Positions 56,438 through 64,000 of a DNA stretch of 64,000 nucleotides are shown in pieces. The notes beneath the pieces were generated by a model, which was given only the letters and a program-made list of their open reading frames with translations, ran no database searches and had not been told where the DNA came from. The stretch is from Meinhardsimonia xiamenensis (GTDB lineage: Bacteria; Pseudomonadota; Alphaproteobacteria; Rhodobacterales; Rhodobacteraceae). Location of the stretch: positions 56,212 through 120,211 of the forward strand of contig NZ_FNFV01000007.1 in assembly GCF_900102905.1 (NCBI RefSeq). The letters are read 5' to 3'. Position numbers and translations under genes: made by a program. The first letter of the stretch is position 1, and every line of letters begins with the position of its first letter.

Positions 56438-57179
56438 TCCCTTCACCGGCCGGCACTGGTGGGTGATCGGCGCCTCCGAGGGCCTCGGACGCGCGCTCGC
56501 CGTGGAGCTCGCGGCGGCGGGCGCAACCGTCACGGCGTCGGCCCGCAGCGCCGAGCGCCTCGAGGCGCTGGCCCGCGAGGTGCCGAGCATCACGGCGCTG
56601 CCGATGGACGTGACCGACGACGCCGCGGTTGTCGCCGCCTGCGCGGCGGTGGGCGCGCCTTTCGGCGTCATCTACGCGGCGGGCGCCTATGGGCCGATGA
56701 GCGCGCGCGCCTGGCGCCCCGGCGCGGCCGAGGCAATGGCCGAGGTCAACTTCACTGGCGCGCTGCGCGTGCTCTCCCGCCTTGTGCCGGACATGCACGC
56801 GCGCGGGGAAGGGCGGGTGGTGCTGATCGGCTCGCTCGCCGGGTTTCGCGGCCTGCCGGGGGCGATCGGCTATGGCGCGTCGAAAGCGGCGCTGATGCAT
56901 CTGGCCGAGAACCTGCGCGCCGACCTGCGCGGGGCGGGGGTGCGCGTCCAGCGGGTCAATCCCGGCTTCATCCGCACCCGCCTGACGGCCAGGAACGATT
57001 TCGCCATGCCGCAGATCATGGAACCCGAGGAGGCCGCCTTGCGGGTGGTCGGCGCCATCCGCAGCGGGCGGTTCTCGACGAGCTTTCCGGCGCCCTTCGC
57101 ATGGATCTTCACCCTGGGCCGCTTCCTGCCGCTGCCGCTCTTCCACGCGCTTTTCGGCCGGGCCAGGGCGGGGGATTGA
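56427..57179 (+). CDS. SDR-family NAD(P)-dependent oxidoreductase
   Basis: A 250-residue short-chain dehydrogenase with a normal active site. Motifs are VIGASEGLGRALAVEL, IYAAGAYGP and the Ser-Tyr-Lys set in LIGSLAGFRGLPGAIGYGASK. The start is a TTG at 56427 with AGGAGG nine bases upstream, inside the end of the DUF3833 gene. It is part of the RpoE-type operon. The substrate is probably a lipid or aldehyde, from context only. Confidence 0.88.
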   Translation: MRSDPFTGRHWWVIGASEGLGRALAVELAAAGATVTASARSAERLEALAREVPSITALPMDVTDDAAVVAACAAVGAPFGVIYAAGAYGPMSARAWRPGAAEAMAEVNFTGALRVLSRLVPDMHARGEGRVVLIGSLAGFRGLPGAIGYGASKAALMHLAENLRADLRGAGVRVQRVNPGFIRTRLTARNDFAMPQIMEPEEAALRVVGAIRSGRFSTSFPAPFAWIFTLGRFLPLPLFHALFGRARAGD

Positions 57180-57182
57180 GCG

Positions 57183-57596
57183 ATGCGCACCCCGTCCGCC
57201 GCCGAAGCCGCGCAACAGGCGCCTGAGCTCACCGTCTTTTTCGACGGGGCCTGCCCGCTCTGCCGCGCCGAGATGGATTTCTGGCGCCGCCAGCCCGGCG
57301 CCGAGCGTATCGCCTTTGTCGATGTCGCGCGGGATGACACTGTCCTGCCAAGGGGGGTGGGCCGCGCGCAGGCGCGCGCGCGCTTTCATGTCGAGACCGC
57401 CGAGCGCCGGGTGATCTCGGGCGCGGCGGCCTTCCTTGCGCTGATCGCCACGCTGCCACGCCTGCGCTGGCTGGCCCGCATCGGCAGGCTGCCAGGTATC
57501 GCCCAGCTCCTCGAGCTGTCCTACCGCCTGTTTCTGCGCCTGCGTCCGGCGCTGGTCGCCGCCCATGTGCGATTGCGGCGCCATCGGAGCCGATGA
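57183..57596 (+). CDS. DUF393 thiol-disulfide oxidoreductase (DCC family)
   Basis: A 137-residue protein of the DCC family. The CxxC site is in TVFFDGACPLCRAEMDFW, and the C-terminal part is hydrophobic. Such proteins are thought to act in redox or electron-transfer reactions; the substrate is unknown. It follows the SDR gene by 3 bases and overlaps the MFS gene by four. Confidence 0.88.
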   Translation: MRTPSAAEAAQQAPELTVFFDGACPLCRAEMDFWRRQPGAERIAFVDVARDDTVLPRGVGRAQARARFHVETAERRVISGAAAFLALIATLPRLRWLARIGRLPGIAQLLELSYRLFLRLRPALVAAHVRLRRHRSR

Positions 57597-58888
57597 CGCG
57601 CATGGCCGCAGAAGCGGAGAGGGAGCGGCTTCCTGCCGCCCGCGCGGCGCTTCTCGCCGCCGCGCTCGCCGCCGTGGGTGTTCCTCTCTACATCCATGTG
57701 CCCCGCTTCGCGAGTGATGCGCTGGGCCTCCCGCTGGCTCAGGTCGGCGCGCTTCTGGGTCTCATCCGGCTCGTGGATGTTCTGCAGGATCCGCTCCTCG
57801 GCCGGTTGACCGACCGCTTTGCCGCACACCGGGCCGGGCTCGCCGCGCTGGCGCTGTGCGGGCTTGCGCTCGGGGTTGTCTGGGTCTTCGCCCTCACCCC
57901 GGTGCGGGGCGGCGCCCTGTCGCTTGCCGCGGGGCTGGTGGTGACCTTCACCGCCTACTCTCTCGGGACGGTGCTGCTCTATGGCCAGAGCGCCAGCATC
58001 GCCGGGTCCGGGACGCCAGCCGCGCAACTGCGGCTCGCCGGCGCGCGCGAGATGGGCATTCTGGCCGGCGTGGCACTCGGCGCCGTGGGGCCGCAGATTC
58101 TTGGGCGCCCATTTGGCGAGGCGGGCGCATACGCCGCCTTCGCCATCGCCGCCGCGGCGCTTGCCCTTGTTGCGGCAATGGTCTGCCGCCCGCTCTGGCA
58201 GCGCCCCGTCGTCGCCTCGGCACCGTTGCGGCTTCGCGCGCTTCGCCGCTCGGGCGCGGGCTGGCTGCTGGTATTGGGCTTCGTCAACGGGTTGCCGGTG
58301 GCGGTGACGACCACGCTGTTTCTCTTCTTCGTCGATCACCGTCTCGGCCTTCCGCACCTTGCAGGGGTCTTCCTGTTGATCTTCTTTGCCGCGGGCGGGC
58401 TCAGCGCTCCATTCTGGGGGCGGCTTGCGGCGCGCTTCGGCGCGCGTCCGGTGCTCGCCCTCGCCATGAGCCTTGCCATCGCGAGCTTCGTCTGGACCTG
58501 GGCGCTGCCATCGGGCGCGGCGCTGTCCTTCGGGCTCATCGCGGCTGCGTCGGGCGTGGCGCTGGGCGCCGACGGGGTGATCCTGACGGGTCTTCTGGCC
58601 TCCACGCTTGCGCGCGCGGAGCTGCCGGCAGGGCAGGTGTTCGGTATATGGAGCTTTCTGGCCAAGGCGTCGCTCGCGCTCGCCGCGGCGGTGATGCTGC
58701 CCGCCCTCGGCCTTGCCGGTTTCGATCCCGGCCGGGCCACCGACCCCGGCGCGCTTGCCGCGCTCAATGCCGCCTATGCGCTGGTGCCGTGCCTGCTCAA
58801 GCTCGTGGCGCTCGTACTGCTGGCGCTTCTGCCGCGCGCGCTCCTTGCAACCGGCGCGCATCCGTCAACCAGACCGGAGACCGCATGA
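57593..58888 (+). CDS. MFS transporter, GPH-type
   Basis: A 12-helix transporter of 431 residues resembling the glycoside/cation symporter family. Hydrophobic helices run throughout, and the N-terminal segment VDVLQDPLLGRLTDRFAAHR is the typical loop 2-3 motif. Its homologue in R. sphaeroides lies in the RpoE regulon; what it moves is unknown. It overlaps the gene before by ATGA and the tspO gene after by four bases. Confidence 0.87.
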   Translation: MTRMAAEAERERLPAARAALLAAALAAVGVPLYIHVPRFASDALGLPLAQVGALLGLIRLVDVLQDPLLGRLTDRFAAHRAGLAALALCGLALGVVWVFALTPVRGGALSLAAGLVVTFTAYSLGTVLLYGQSASIAGSGTPAAQLRLAGAREMGILAGVALGAVGPQILGRPFGEAGAYAAFAIAAAALALVAAMVCRPLWQRPVVASAPLRLRALRRSGAGWLLVLGFVNGLPVAVTTTLFLFFVDHRLGLPHLAGVFLLIFFAAGGLSAPFWGRLAARFGARPVLALAMSLAIASFVWTWALPSGAALSFGLIAAASGVALGADGVILTGLLASTLARAELPAGQVFGIWSFLAKASLALAAAVMLPALGLAGFDPGRATDPGALAALNAAYALVPCLLKLVALVLLALLPRALLATGAHPSTRPETA

Positions 58889-59355
58889 TGCCGTTTCTTC
58901 TCCTCCTCGCTCCTTTCCTCCTTGCCGTGATCGCCGCCGCCGCCAGCGGCGTCATCTTTCCCGCCGCCGGGCCGTGGTATCAGTCATTGAATGCCCCCTC
59001 CTTCCAACCGCCGAACTGGCTCTTCGGCCCGGTCTGGACCGTGCTTTACCTGATGATCGCCGTCTGTGGCGCGCGTCTGGCGGTGCAGGCCGGGCAGGGG
59101 GCGGGGCTTGCGGGGTTCGCGCTCGGGCTCTGGGCCTTGCAGATCACCCTGAATGCACTCTGGACACCGACCTTCTTCGGCGCCCATGCGCTTGGCGCGG
59201 CGCTCGTCATTATCGGCGCGCTCTGGCTCAGCATCGCCGCGCTGATGGCGACCGCCCTCCAGATCGACCGGCTCGCGGGTTGGCTGCTCGCGCCCTATCT
59301 CGGCTGGGTGAGCTTTGCCGCGGTGCTCAACTGGGCGTTCTGGCGCCTCAACTGA
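58885..59355 (+). CDS. tspO: TspO/MBR family outer-membrane protein
   Basis: A 156-residue five-helix protein of the tryptophan-rich sensory family. Conserved parts are WYQSLNAPSFQPPNWLFGPVW and LWALQITLNALWTPTFFG. TspO of R. sphaeroides binds porphyrins and modulates oxygen- and light-dependent gene expression. Here it overlaps the MFS gene at the end of the RpoE-type operon, which ties it to photo-oxidative stress. Confidence 0.92.
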   Translation: MMPFLLLLAPFLLAVIAAAASGVIFPAAGPWYQSLNAPSFQPPNWLFGPVWTVLYLMIAVCGARLAVQAGQGAGLAGFALGLWALQITLNALWTPTFFGAHALGAALVIIGALWLSIAALMATALQIDRLAGWLLAPYLGWVSFAAVLNWAFWRLN

Positions 59356-59449
59356 CCCGGGCGACCTGTCACGGGCTGGAATTCGGCCGGCAACTCATGC
59401 AACACCGCATTGCGTCGCGCGCGCCTCGCGCGGGGCGCGTCGGGCGGGT

Positions 59450-59470
59450 CTGACGTCATCCCGACGTCAG
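59450..59470. promoter_or_regulatory. Perfect dyad upstream of kduD
   Basis: CTGACGTC-ATCCC-GACGTCAG has eight-base arms and a five-base spacer, about 75 bases before the kduD ATG. It could be an operator for a uronate-type regulator or an end-of-transcript hairpin for the tspO operon. There is no T run. Confidence 0.4.
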
Positions 59471-59544
59471 CCGATGGGGTCGGTGCCCCGGCAGGCGAGG
59501 GCGCGCGCCGCTGCCCCGAACCCTCACAACGGTGGAGAAGTTGC

Positions 59545-60312
59545 ATGAGTGTGCTCAGAAGTTTCAACCTTGAAGGCAGGACGGCGCTGGTGACGGGCTG
59601 TCGGCGTGGCATCGGGCGCGCCATGGCCGAGGCGCTCGCGGAGGCGGGAGCGGACATCATCGGAGTGTCGGCAAGCCTCACGGACGGCGATGCGGTGGCC
59701 GAGGCGGTGCGGGAGCGGGGCCGGTCCTTCCATGCCTACAGCTGCGATTTTTCCGACCGGGCCGCGGTGACGGAGTTCGCCGCCCGCGTGCAGGCCGATC
59801 ACGGCACGCCCGATATACTGGTGAACAATGCCGGCACGATCCGCCGCAAGCCCGCCGCCGAGCACCCCGATGCATGGTGGGACGAGGTCATCGAGGTCAA
59901 CCTGTCCTCCCAGTTCGTGATCTCGCGCGAGATCGGTCGCAACATGGTGGCGCGGGGCAGCGGCAAGATCATCTTCATCGCCTCGCTCCTGACCTTTCAG
60001 GGCGGCATCCACGTTCCCGGCTATGCCGCTTCAAAGGGCGGGATCGGGCAGCTGACAAAGGCACTGGCAAACGAGTGGGCCGGGCGCGGCGTGAACGTCA
60101 ACGCCATCGCCCCCGGCTATGTCGCCACCGACAACACCGAGGCGCTGCGGGAGGATCCCGACCGCCACCGCGCCATTCTCGAACGCATCCCCCAGGGGCG
60201 CTGGGGCGAGCCGCGCGACTTTGCCGGCCCGGTGGTGTTTCTCGCCTCATCCGCCTCTGACTACGTCAACGGCGAAATCCTTGTCGTCGACGGCGGCTGG
60301 ATGGCCCGCTGA
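59545..60312 (+). CDS. kduD: 2-deoxy-D-gluconate 3-dehydrogenase
   Basis: SDR enzyme converting 2-dehydro-3-deoxy-D-gluconate to 2,5-diketo-3-deoxygluconate (or the reverse) in uronate breakdown. It has 255 residues. It has FNLEGRTALVTGCRRGIGRAM, VNNAGTIRRKPAAEHP, FIASLLTFQGGIHVPGYAASK and APGYVATDNTEAL. The ATG at 59545 follows GGTGGAG. No kduI or uronate transporter is next to it. Named by the family pattern; other SDR sugars are possible. Confidence 0.85.
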   Translation: MSVLRSFNLEGRTALVTGCRRGIGRAMAEALAEAGADIIGVSASLTDGDAVAEAVRERGRSFHAYSCDFSDRAAVTEFAARVQADHGTPDILVNNAGTIRRKPAAEHPDAWWDEVIEVNLSSQFVISREIGRNMVARGSGKIIFIASLLTFQGGIHVPGYAASKGGIGQLTKALANEWAGRGVNVNAIAPGYVATDNTEALREDPDRHRAILERIPQGRWGEPRDFAGPVVFLASSASDYVNGEILVVDGGWMAR

Positions 60313-60724
60313 GCGGCGAGGAACGACCGGGAACGGGCGTGATGCGGGGGCAGGCGCAGGGCTCCGGCCATGCCGGCTCCCGTCAGCTGACCTCGCGGGC
60401 GGGGAACACGGCCGACAGCGGCACGGCGCGGCGCAGATCGCGGGAGATCCTGACGAGCTGGCCAAACCCGCTCCGCCGGCCGGTCGAGGCGCATGGACAC
60501 CTTGATTAACTCAGCCTCGACAAGCTTGTGACTGGCGCGAACCGCGGTCTTGCCCGCCCGGAACGTCGAACGAGCGCTTCCGGGTCTCCACAGATCCCGT
60601 GTTAGGCCGCTCGCGCGGCGTTTGGGCGACGATATCCGTCACTCCTCCGCTTCCCTTTGCTCAAGATACACAAGCCGCTTCATGTTTTAGGCGAGTCCCC
60701 CGTGATTTTCGCTCCGTATTCCCT
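60313..60724. other. Region between kduD and the transposase, with a possible gene remnant
   Basis: A leftward frame ending in TGA at 60383-60385 encodes about 25 residues (RISRDLRRAVPLSAVFPAREV) that look like a conserved C-terminus, but the frame loses sense upstream of about 60460. It may be the end of a gene destroyed by the IS insertion. The rest, up to the transposase stop, shows no coding signal. Confidence 0.35.
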
Positions 60725-62083
60725 TCACCCAATCACCGTCTCCTGTCGCCACGTCCCCGGGAGTGCCCTGAGCCCCAAGGCACGCGCCAGAATCCAGAGC
60801 CTAGGAGGCTCGAGCCAGCGGGCGAGGAGGCGCAGGTTGTGGCCGGCGGCGCAGAGCAGCGCGTTGATCGCATCGCCGTCGGGGCCGGCGAGGTGGTTTC
60901 GTTCCAGCAGGCCATCCGCCTTCATGTGGCCGATGACCGGCTCGATCGCGTTGCGTCGTCGCATCTCGCGCCGGATGGTGGGTGAAGTGATGCCGCGCGT
61001 GTGGCTGAGGATCACCTCGAGCCCTTCGCGCTCGACGCCATGGCCACGGTAGCCGCGGTCGGCGTAGACGCGCTTCACGCGCCGGCCGGTGAGCCGCTCG
61101 GTCTGGTCGATCTGCGCCGCGAGGCTGTGGCCGTCATAGGGGTTGCCGGGCAGCGTGCGGGCGCCAAGGACGAACTGCCCGCCCTTGCAACGCTCGTTCG
61201 TCGTGGCGAAGGACGCCTTCACGCCGAACTCGTAGCGGCTGCGCGCCTTGCCTTTCCCGATGCATTCCACTTCCGGCGCGTGCAGCGCATGGAGCTTGCC
61301 GCTGTCGCCGGGCGTCTGGGTGAGGAGCTTCCCGGCGCGTTCGAGGGCGGTGGCGAAGGCGGCCTCGAGCTCCGGTTTGCCCTCGGTCTTGCGGCGGATG
61401 TCGCGGGTGAGCCGGCCGAGCCAGGTGCGCATCTTCCCGACCCACCTGAGGCCCTGCCCGTGGCCGCGGCCGTGCATCAGCCGGGCCGCCTCGCGCCGCG
61501 CCCGGACCATCACGCGGGAAAAGGACTGCCGCAGCTTCACGCACTGGCGCTTCGCGATCCGGTTCAGCCACTCGGTCGCGCGCAGGATGAGATGGCTGTC
61601 GGTCGGATGCGCCACCGCCTTCGTCTGCACGGTGGTATCCACGGTGATCCGCTCGAGCTGGCGCTCGTTCACCGCCCCGGTCTCGAGCGCGAGCCGGATG
61701 GTCTCGGCCAGCAGAAGTTCGATCTCCTCCGCGCCGATCCGCTTGCGCCAGCGCGTCATCGAGGAGCGGTCGAAAGGCAGGCGGTGCTGGAAGTGGGTCT
61801 CGCCACAGAACGCCTGAAAATACGGGTTCTCCAGCCAGACCGCGCAGAGCTCCTCGTCGCTGAGCCCCTTCATGTGCTTCAACAGATGCAGCCCGACCAT
61901 CAGCCGGGTGCGCAGGCCGCGCCGGCCCTTGGCCGGGTGATAATACGCTCCGAACGCATCATCGAAGCGCTCCCAGTCGATCAGAGCGGCAAGCCGGATC
62001 AGCTCGTGCTCGGGATCGAGGATGGCCTCGAGCGAGGCGCGGAAGAGGTCGGCGTTTTCGGGCGCGGACTTGGCGGGGCGCAT
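60725..62083 (-). CDS. IS5-type transposase (DDE)
   Basis: A 452-residue DDE transposase with the fold of the IS5-type group. N-terminal ERFDDAFGAYYHPAKGRRGL, then LMVGLHLLKHMKGLSDEELC, then QHRLPFDRSSMTRWRKRIG. Catalytic segments are ITVDTTVQTKAV (D), VKRVYADRGYRGHG (D) and NAIEPVIGHMKADGLLERNH (E). The frame is intact. It is flanked by accessory DNA. I found no convincing terminal inverted repeat, so the element ends are not set. Confidence 0.88.
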   Translation of the reverse strand: MRPAKSAPENADLFRASLEAILDPEHELIRLAALIDWERFDDAFGAYYHPAKGRRGLRTRLMVGLHLLKHMKGLSDEELCAVWLENPYFQAFCGETHFQHRLPFDRSSMTRWRKRIGAEEIELLLAETIRLALETGAVNERQLERITVDTTVQTKAVAHPTDSHLILRATEWLNRIAKRQCVKLRQSFSRVMVRARREAARLMHGRGHGQGLRWVGKMRTWLGRLTRDIRRKTEGKPELEAAFATALERAGKLLTQTPGDSGKLHALHAPEVECIGKGKARSRYEFGVKASFATTNERCKGGQFVLGARTLPGNPYDGHSLAAQIDQTERLTGRRVKRVYADRGYRGHGVEREGLEVILSHTRGITSPTIRREMRRRNAIEPVIGHMKADGLLERNHLAGPDGDAINALLCAAGHNLRLLARWLEPPRLWILARALGLRALPGTWRQETVIG

Positions 62084-62367
62084 GGGCTCACTCCGTCACG
62101 GGGGCGGTGTGAGCGGAGTTCATCACGGCGGCCCAAGGAGGGGAATCCCCCGCGCACATGCGTGCGCGAATTTGCAAGGTTTTGCGCGGGAAAACGGCGG
62201 AACCTTGTGAACAATGATATTTGGAATCCAGGAAATGCCGTTCGGCATCAGGTGGTTGGAAGAAGATCACGGGTGACTTGCTGGGGTGAGCGGGCCGGAC
62301 GGCCGGTTAACGCGATCTTTAGTCAAATCGTCGATGATCGCGCGACCGACCGCAGAGGCTCTCCATC
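62084..62367. other. Region between the transposase and the MuF-like gene
   Basis: No gene seen. It holds GGGGAATCCCC (near 62140) and an inverted pair CAAGGTT/AACCTTG (about 62176-62208) that may belong to the IS end or a promoter-proximal hairpin. The MuF-like gene begins at its right edge. Confidence 0.3.
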
Positions 62368-63153
62368 ATGACCATCACCTACACCGAGGCCTATCGGGCG
62401 GCCTTCGTCGGATATCTCCGCTAGGGAACACCGATCCGCCTGTCGCTGAAACAAGCAGGGATCACGGATCAGTATGTCTGGCGCACCCGGCGCGACGAGC
62501 GCGTGCGTCGGTCGCGCCGAATGAATGACGGCCGCGTGTGCTCATGGTCCGATCCGCCCGCCACCGGGCATCCCGGCGACGACTACAACTGCCGTTGCGA
62601 AGCGGTCCCCTTCGTCGCTGGCGAGACCGAGTTCGGATTTCACGAGTTCACCACGAGCCTCGCGTCGAGTTATGCTCGGTGGAGCACGGAGGACTTCTGG
62701 GATCACTACCGAAACGGAAATGGTCGTGCGGTAAGTCTGCTGGAAATCGGCCATCTCAGAGAGATCGCCGAACAATATGCTTATGACGACGGTATTGAAG
62801 GTGCGTTCCGTAGGCTTGCAGACCAGATTGCCGACGAAGCGCGTAAAGGTGGATCGCGTAATTTCACCTATGATTTCGAATTTGTTTATGATTTCGGCTC
62901 AGTGGACTTTGCTCACGGCGACGGAACCGTTCGCGGAGTGTTCGTTGGTTCGGCCGTGCGAAATGGCCGTATGATTACCATCAATGGCAATACGCGTTTT
63001 GAATTCCACGACATTTTCCAGGATCCGTTTGACATTGGCGTTGAGGTAGGCGTGCCGTACCGCATCTATGGAGACTGGACCGCACGGTTCTCGGCGGAAG
63101 TCCTCGCGCAACGCGAGGACAGCAACTTTCGTCAGAGGCTGAAAAGCGATTGA
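62368..63153 (+). pseudogene. MuF-domain toxin-like gene, interrupted by an amber codon
   Basis: The frame from ATG 62368 (MTITYTEAYRAAFVGYLR) meets TAG at 62422-62424. It then stays open in the same frame to 63153: GTPIRLSLKQAG, VWRTRRDERVRRS, and SDPPATGHPGDDYNCRCEAV, the C-terminal signature of phage Mu gpF-like head proteins. About 180 further residues are unrelated to known head proteins and look like a toxin module. Restart could occur at GTG 62503 or ATG 62521. Base composition is AT-richer than the neighbours. The stop overlaps a downstream ATG. It may be a pseudogene or a truncated toxin. Confidence 0.6.
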
Positions 63154-63659
63154 TGGCGAGGAATCAGCTGACAAGGCGCTTGCTGTTTGCGTCACTGGCA
63201 GTGACGTTCGTATTCGTCGGCGCATTGTTGACCATCGTCATGCTGGGATGGACGTCGCGGTTTCGGGATCAGGTCACACTCCCTAATGGCATGGTCTTGG
63301 TTCGATCGTTCGATTGGTCTCGTTCTGGGCGGAACGACCTACTTACAACGAACGGGGAGGATATCCTCGCTCGAAACATTGAAGGCATCTGCTTCAACGA
63401 CCGCTATGTTCTTGTTCAGTCCTATGACTGGCGGTCCACCGGCCTTTACGACGCCGAGACCAACGGCCCGGTGCGGGTGGATTATGCTGAAGCCATTAGG
63501 ATTAGCGGTCTGAGCCACGGAAGTGGCTGCGATGGCTACTACACCAGCTGGGTTGGTCCTGGTCTCCTCTACGACGGTAACGCTGCTCCATTTCTTCCCA
63601 GTTGCTCTTCGCGGAACGTCGAGAATGGGGCGCTCAGGGACCGCAAGTTGTTCACTTAA
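63153..63659 (+). CDS. Membrane-anchored protein downstream of the MuF-like gene (possible immunity protein)
   Basis: A 168-residue protein with one N-terminal helix (LLFASLAVTFVFVGALLTIVM) and a periplasmic part with repeated motifs VLVRSFDWSRSGRNDLL and VLVQSYDWRSTGLYDAE, suggesting a beta-propeller or repeat fold. Its ATG overlaps the TGA of the toxin-like gene by one base, as immunity genes do. The family is not recognised. Base composition is low-GC like the toxin gene. Confidence 0.6.
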   Translation: MARNQLTRRLLFASLAVTFVFVGALLTIVMLGWTSRFRDQVTLPNGMVLVRSFDWSRSGRNDLLTTNGEDILARNIEGICFNDRYVLVQSYDWRSTGLYDAETNGPVRVDYAEAIRISGLSHGSGCDGYYTSWVGPGLLYDGNAAPFLPSCSSRNVENGALRDRKLFT

Positions 63660-63698
63660 CCTTCTTTCCGTGCGATAAGGGGAAAGGAGGAAGACCCA

Positions 63699-64000
63699 AT
63701 GGGACAATCATCGACATCGAAGAAACGCAGGTCGCGGGACGCGGCGACGAAGATGGCCGAGCAGCGTCTGAGCGTGCTGGAGCTGGCCAGGAAGCTTGGC
63801 AACGTGGCCGAGGCCTGCCGGCGGCGGGGCATGGACCGGACCAGCTTCTACGAGTGGCGCCGGCGGTTTCAGACCCACGGCTTCGAGGGGCTGAAGGACC
63901 TGCCGCCGATCCACAAGAGCCACCCGCAGACGACGCCGCCCGAGACGGTTGAGAAGATCAAGGCGCTGGCGCTCGAGCACCCCGCCTATGGCTGCAACCG
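63699..64000 (+). CDS. IS481-type transposase, N-terminal part (runs off the window)
   Basis: An open frame from the ATG at 63699 (after AAAGGAGG) to the last base. It encodes MAEQRLSVLELARKLGNVAE, then RGMDRTSFYEWRRRFQTHGF and then PPIHKSHPQTTPPETVEKIK, the helix-turn-helix and linker of IS481-family transposases. The catalytic rve domain lies beyond the window. GC content returns to the genomic level here. Confidence 0.82.
   Translation, partial: MGQSSTSKKRRSRDAATKMAEQRLSVLELARKLGNVAEACRRRGMDRTSFYEWRRRFQTHGFEGLKDLPPIHKSHPQTTPPETVEKIKALALEHPAYGCN

Noticed and set aside
60600..62220. Terminal inverted repeats of the IS5-type element
   Set aside because: Comparing both flanks gave only scattered matches (about 10 of 15 with a gap), too weak to set the ends.

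Overview
This 64 kb window is high-GC DNA (roughly 70% by eye) from an alphaproteobacterium, most likely a member of the Rhodobacteraceae. The support is the gene set: a Paracoccus/Rhodovulum-type sox cluster, an RpoE-ChrR singlet-oxygen regulator with its divergent operon, a TakP-like TRAP transporter, TspO, and the tRNA-Ala(CGC) sequence. The genus cannot be fixed from sequence alone. Most long ORFs opposite real genes are GC-driven shadows and were left out.

Layout. 1-6.4 kb: the 3' part of glnE, the threonine-degradation pair kbl-tdh, and a convergent ilvB-ilvH operon. The ilv operon has a readable promoter, a 15-residue leader peptide containing Ile-Leu-Val, and an antiterminator/terminator pair, so it looks attenuation-controlled. 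6.6-12.9 kb: an alpha-keto-acid-type TRAP transporter with an unusually long membrane subunit, and an orphan ABC peptide-binding protein. 13-20.5 kb: panB-panC, an SDR-like protein lacking the normal catalytic Tyr/Lys, a penicillin-acylase-family Ntn hydrolase, a beta-hydroxyacid dehydrogenase and a MocR regulator.

20.6-34.8 kb: a complete thiosulfate-oxidation region. soxS-soxR-soxT is transcribed leftward. soxV-W-X-Y-Z-A-B-C-D-E-F runs rightward, followed by a DUF302 gene behind an FNR-type box and a two-gene YeeE/YedE pair. Operator-like sites lie in the soxS/soxV and soxW/soxX gaps. A strong terminator followed by two back-to-back perfect 8-8-8 dyads splits soxA from soxB.

35-49.6 kb: housekeeping genes (rnd, an alkane-hydroxylase-like gene, ftsY, a DMT exporter, a YciB-like septation protein, a DUF2189 protein, bactofilin plus an M23 peptidase, a DUF455 ferritin-like protein plus bcp, a large AsmA/DUF3971 protein, queA and tRNA-Ala). 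49.7-59.4 kb: rpoE-chrR-phrB diverges from an eight-gene operon (flavin oxidoreductase, DUF1365, CFA-synthase-like, DUF3833, SDR, DUF393, MFS, TspO). Both promoters share TGATCC-N16-CGTA, which fits a singlet-oxygen/photoprotection regulon with lipid-modifying enzymes.

59.5-64 kb: accessory DNA. It holds kduD, a probable gene remnant, an IS5-type transposase, an AT-richer cassette made of a MuF-domain toxin-like gene (interrupted by an in-frame amber codon) and a membrane-anchored downstream partner, and an IS481-type transposase cut by the window end.
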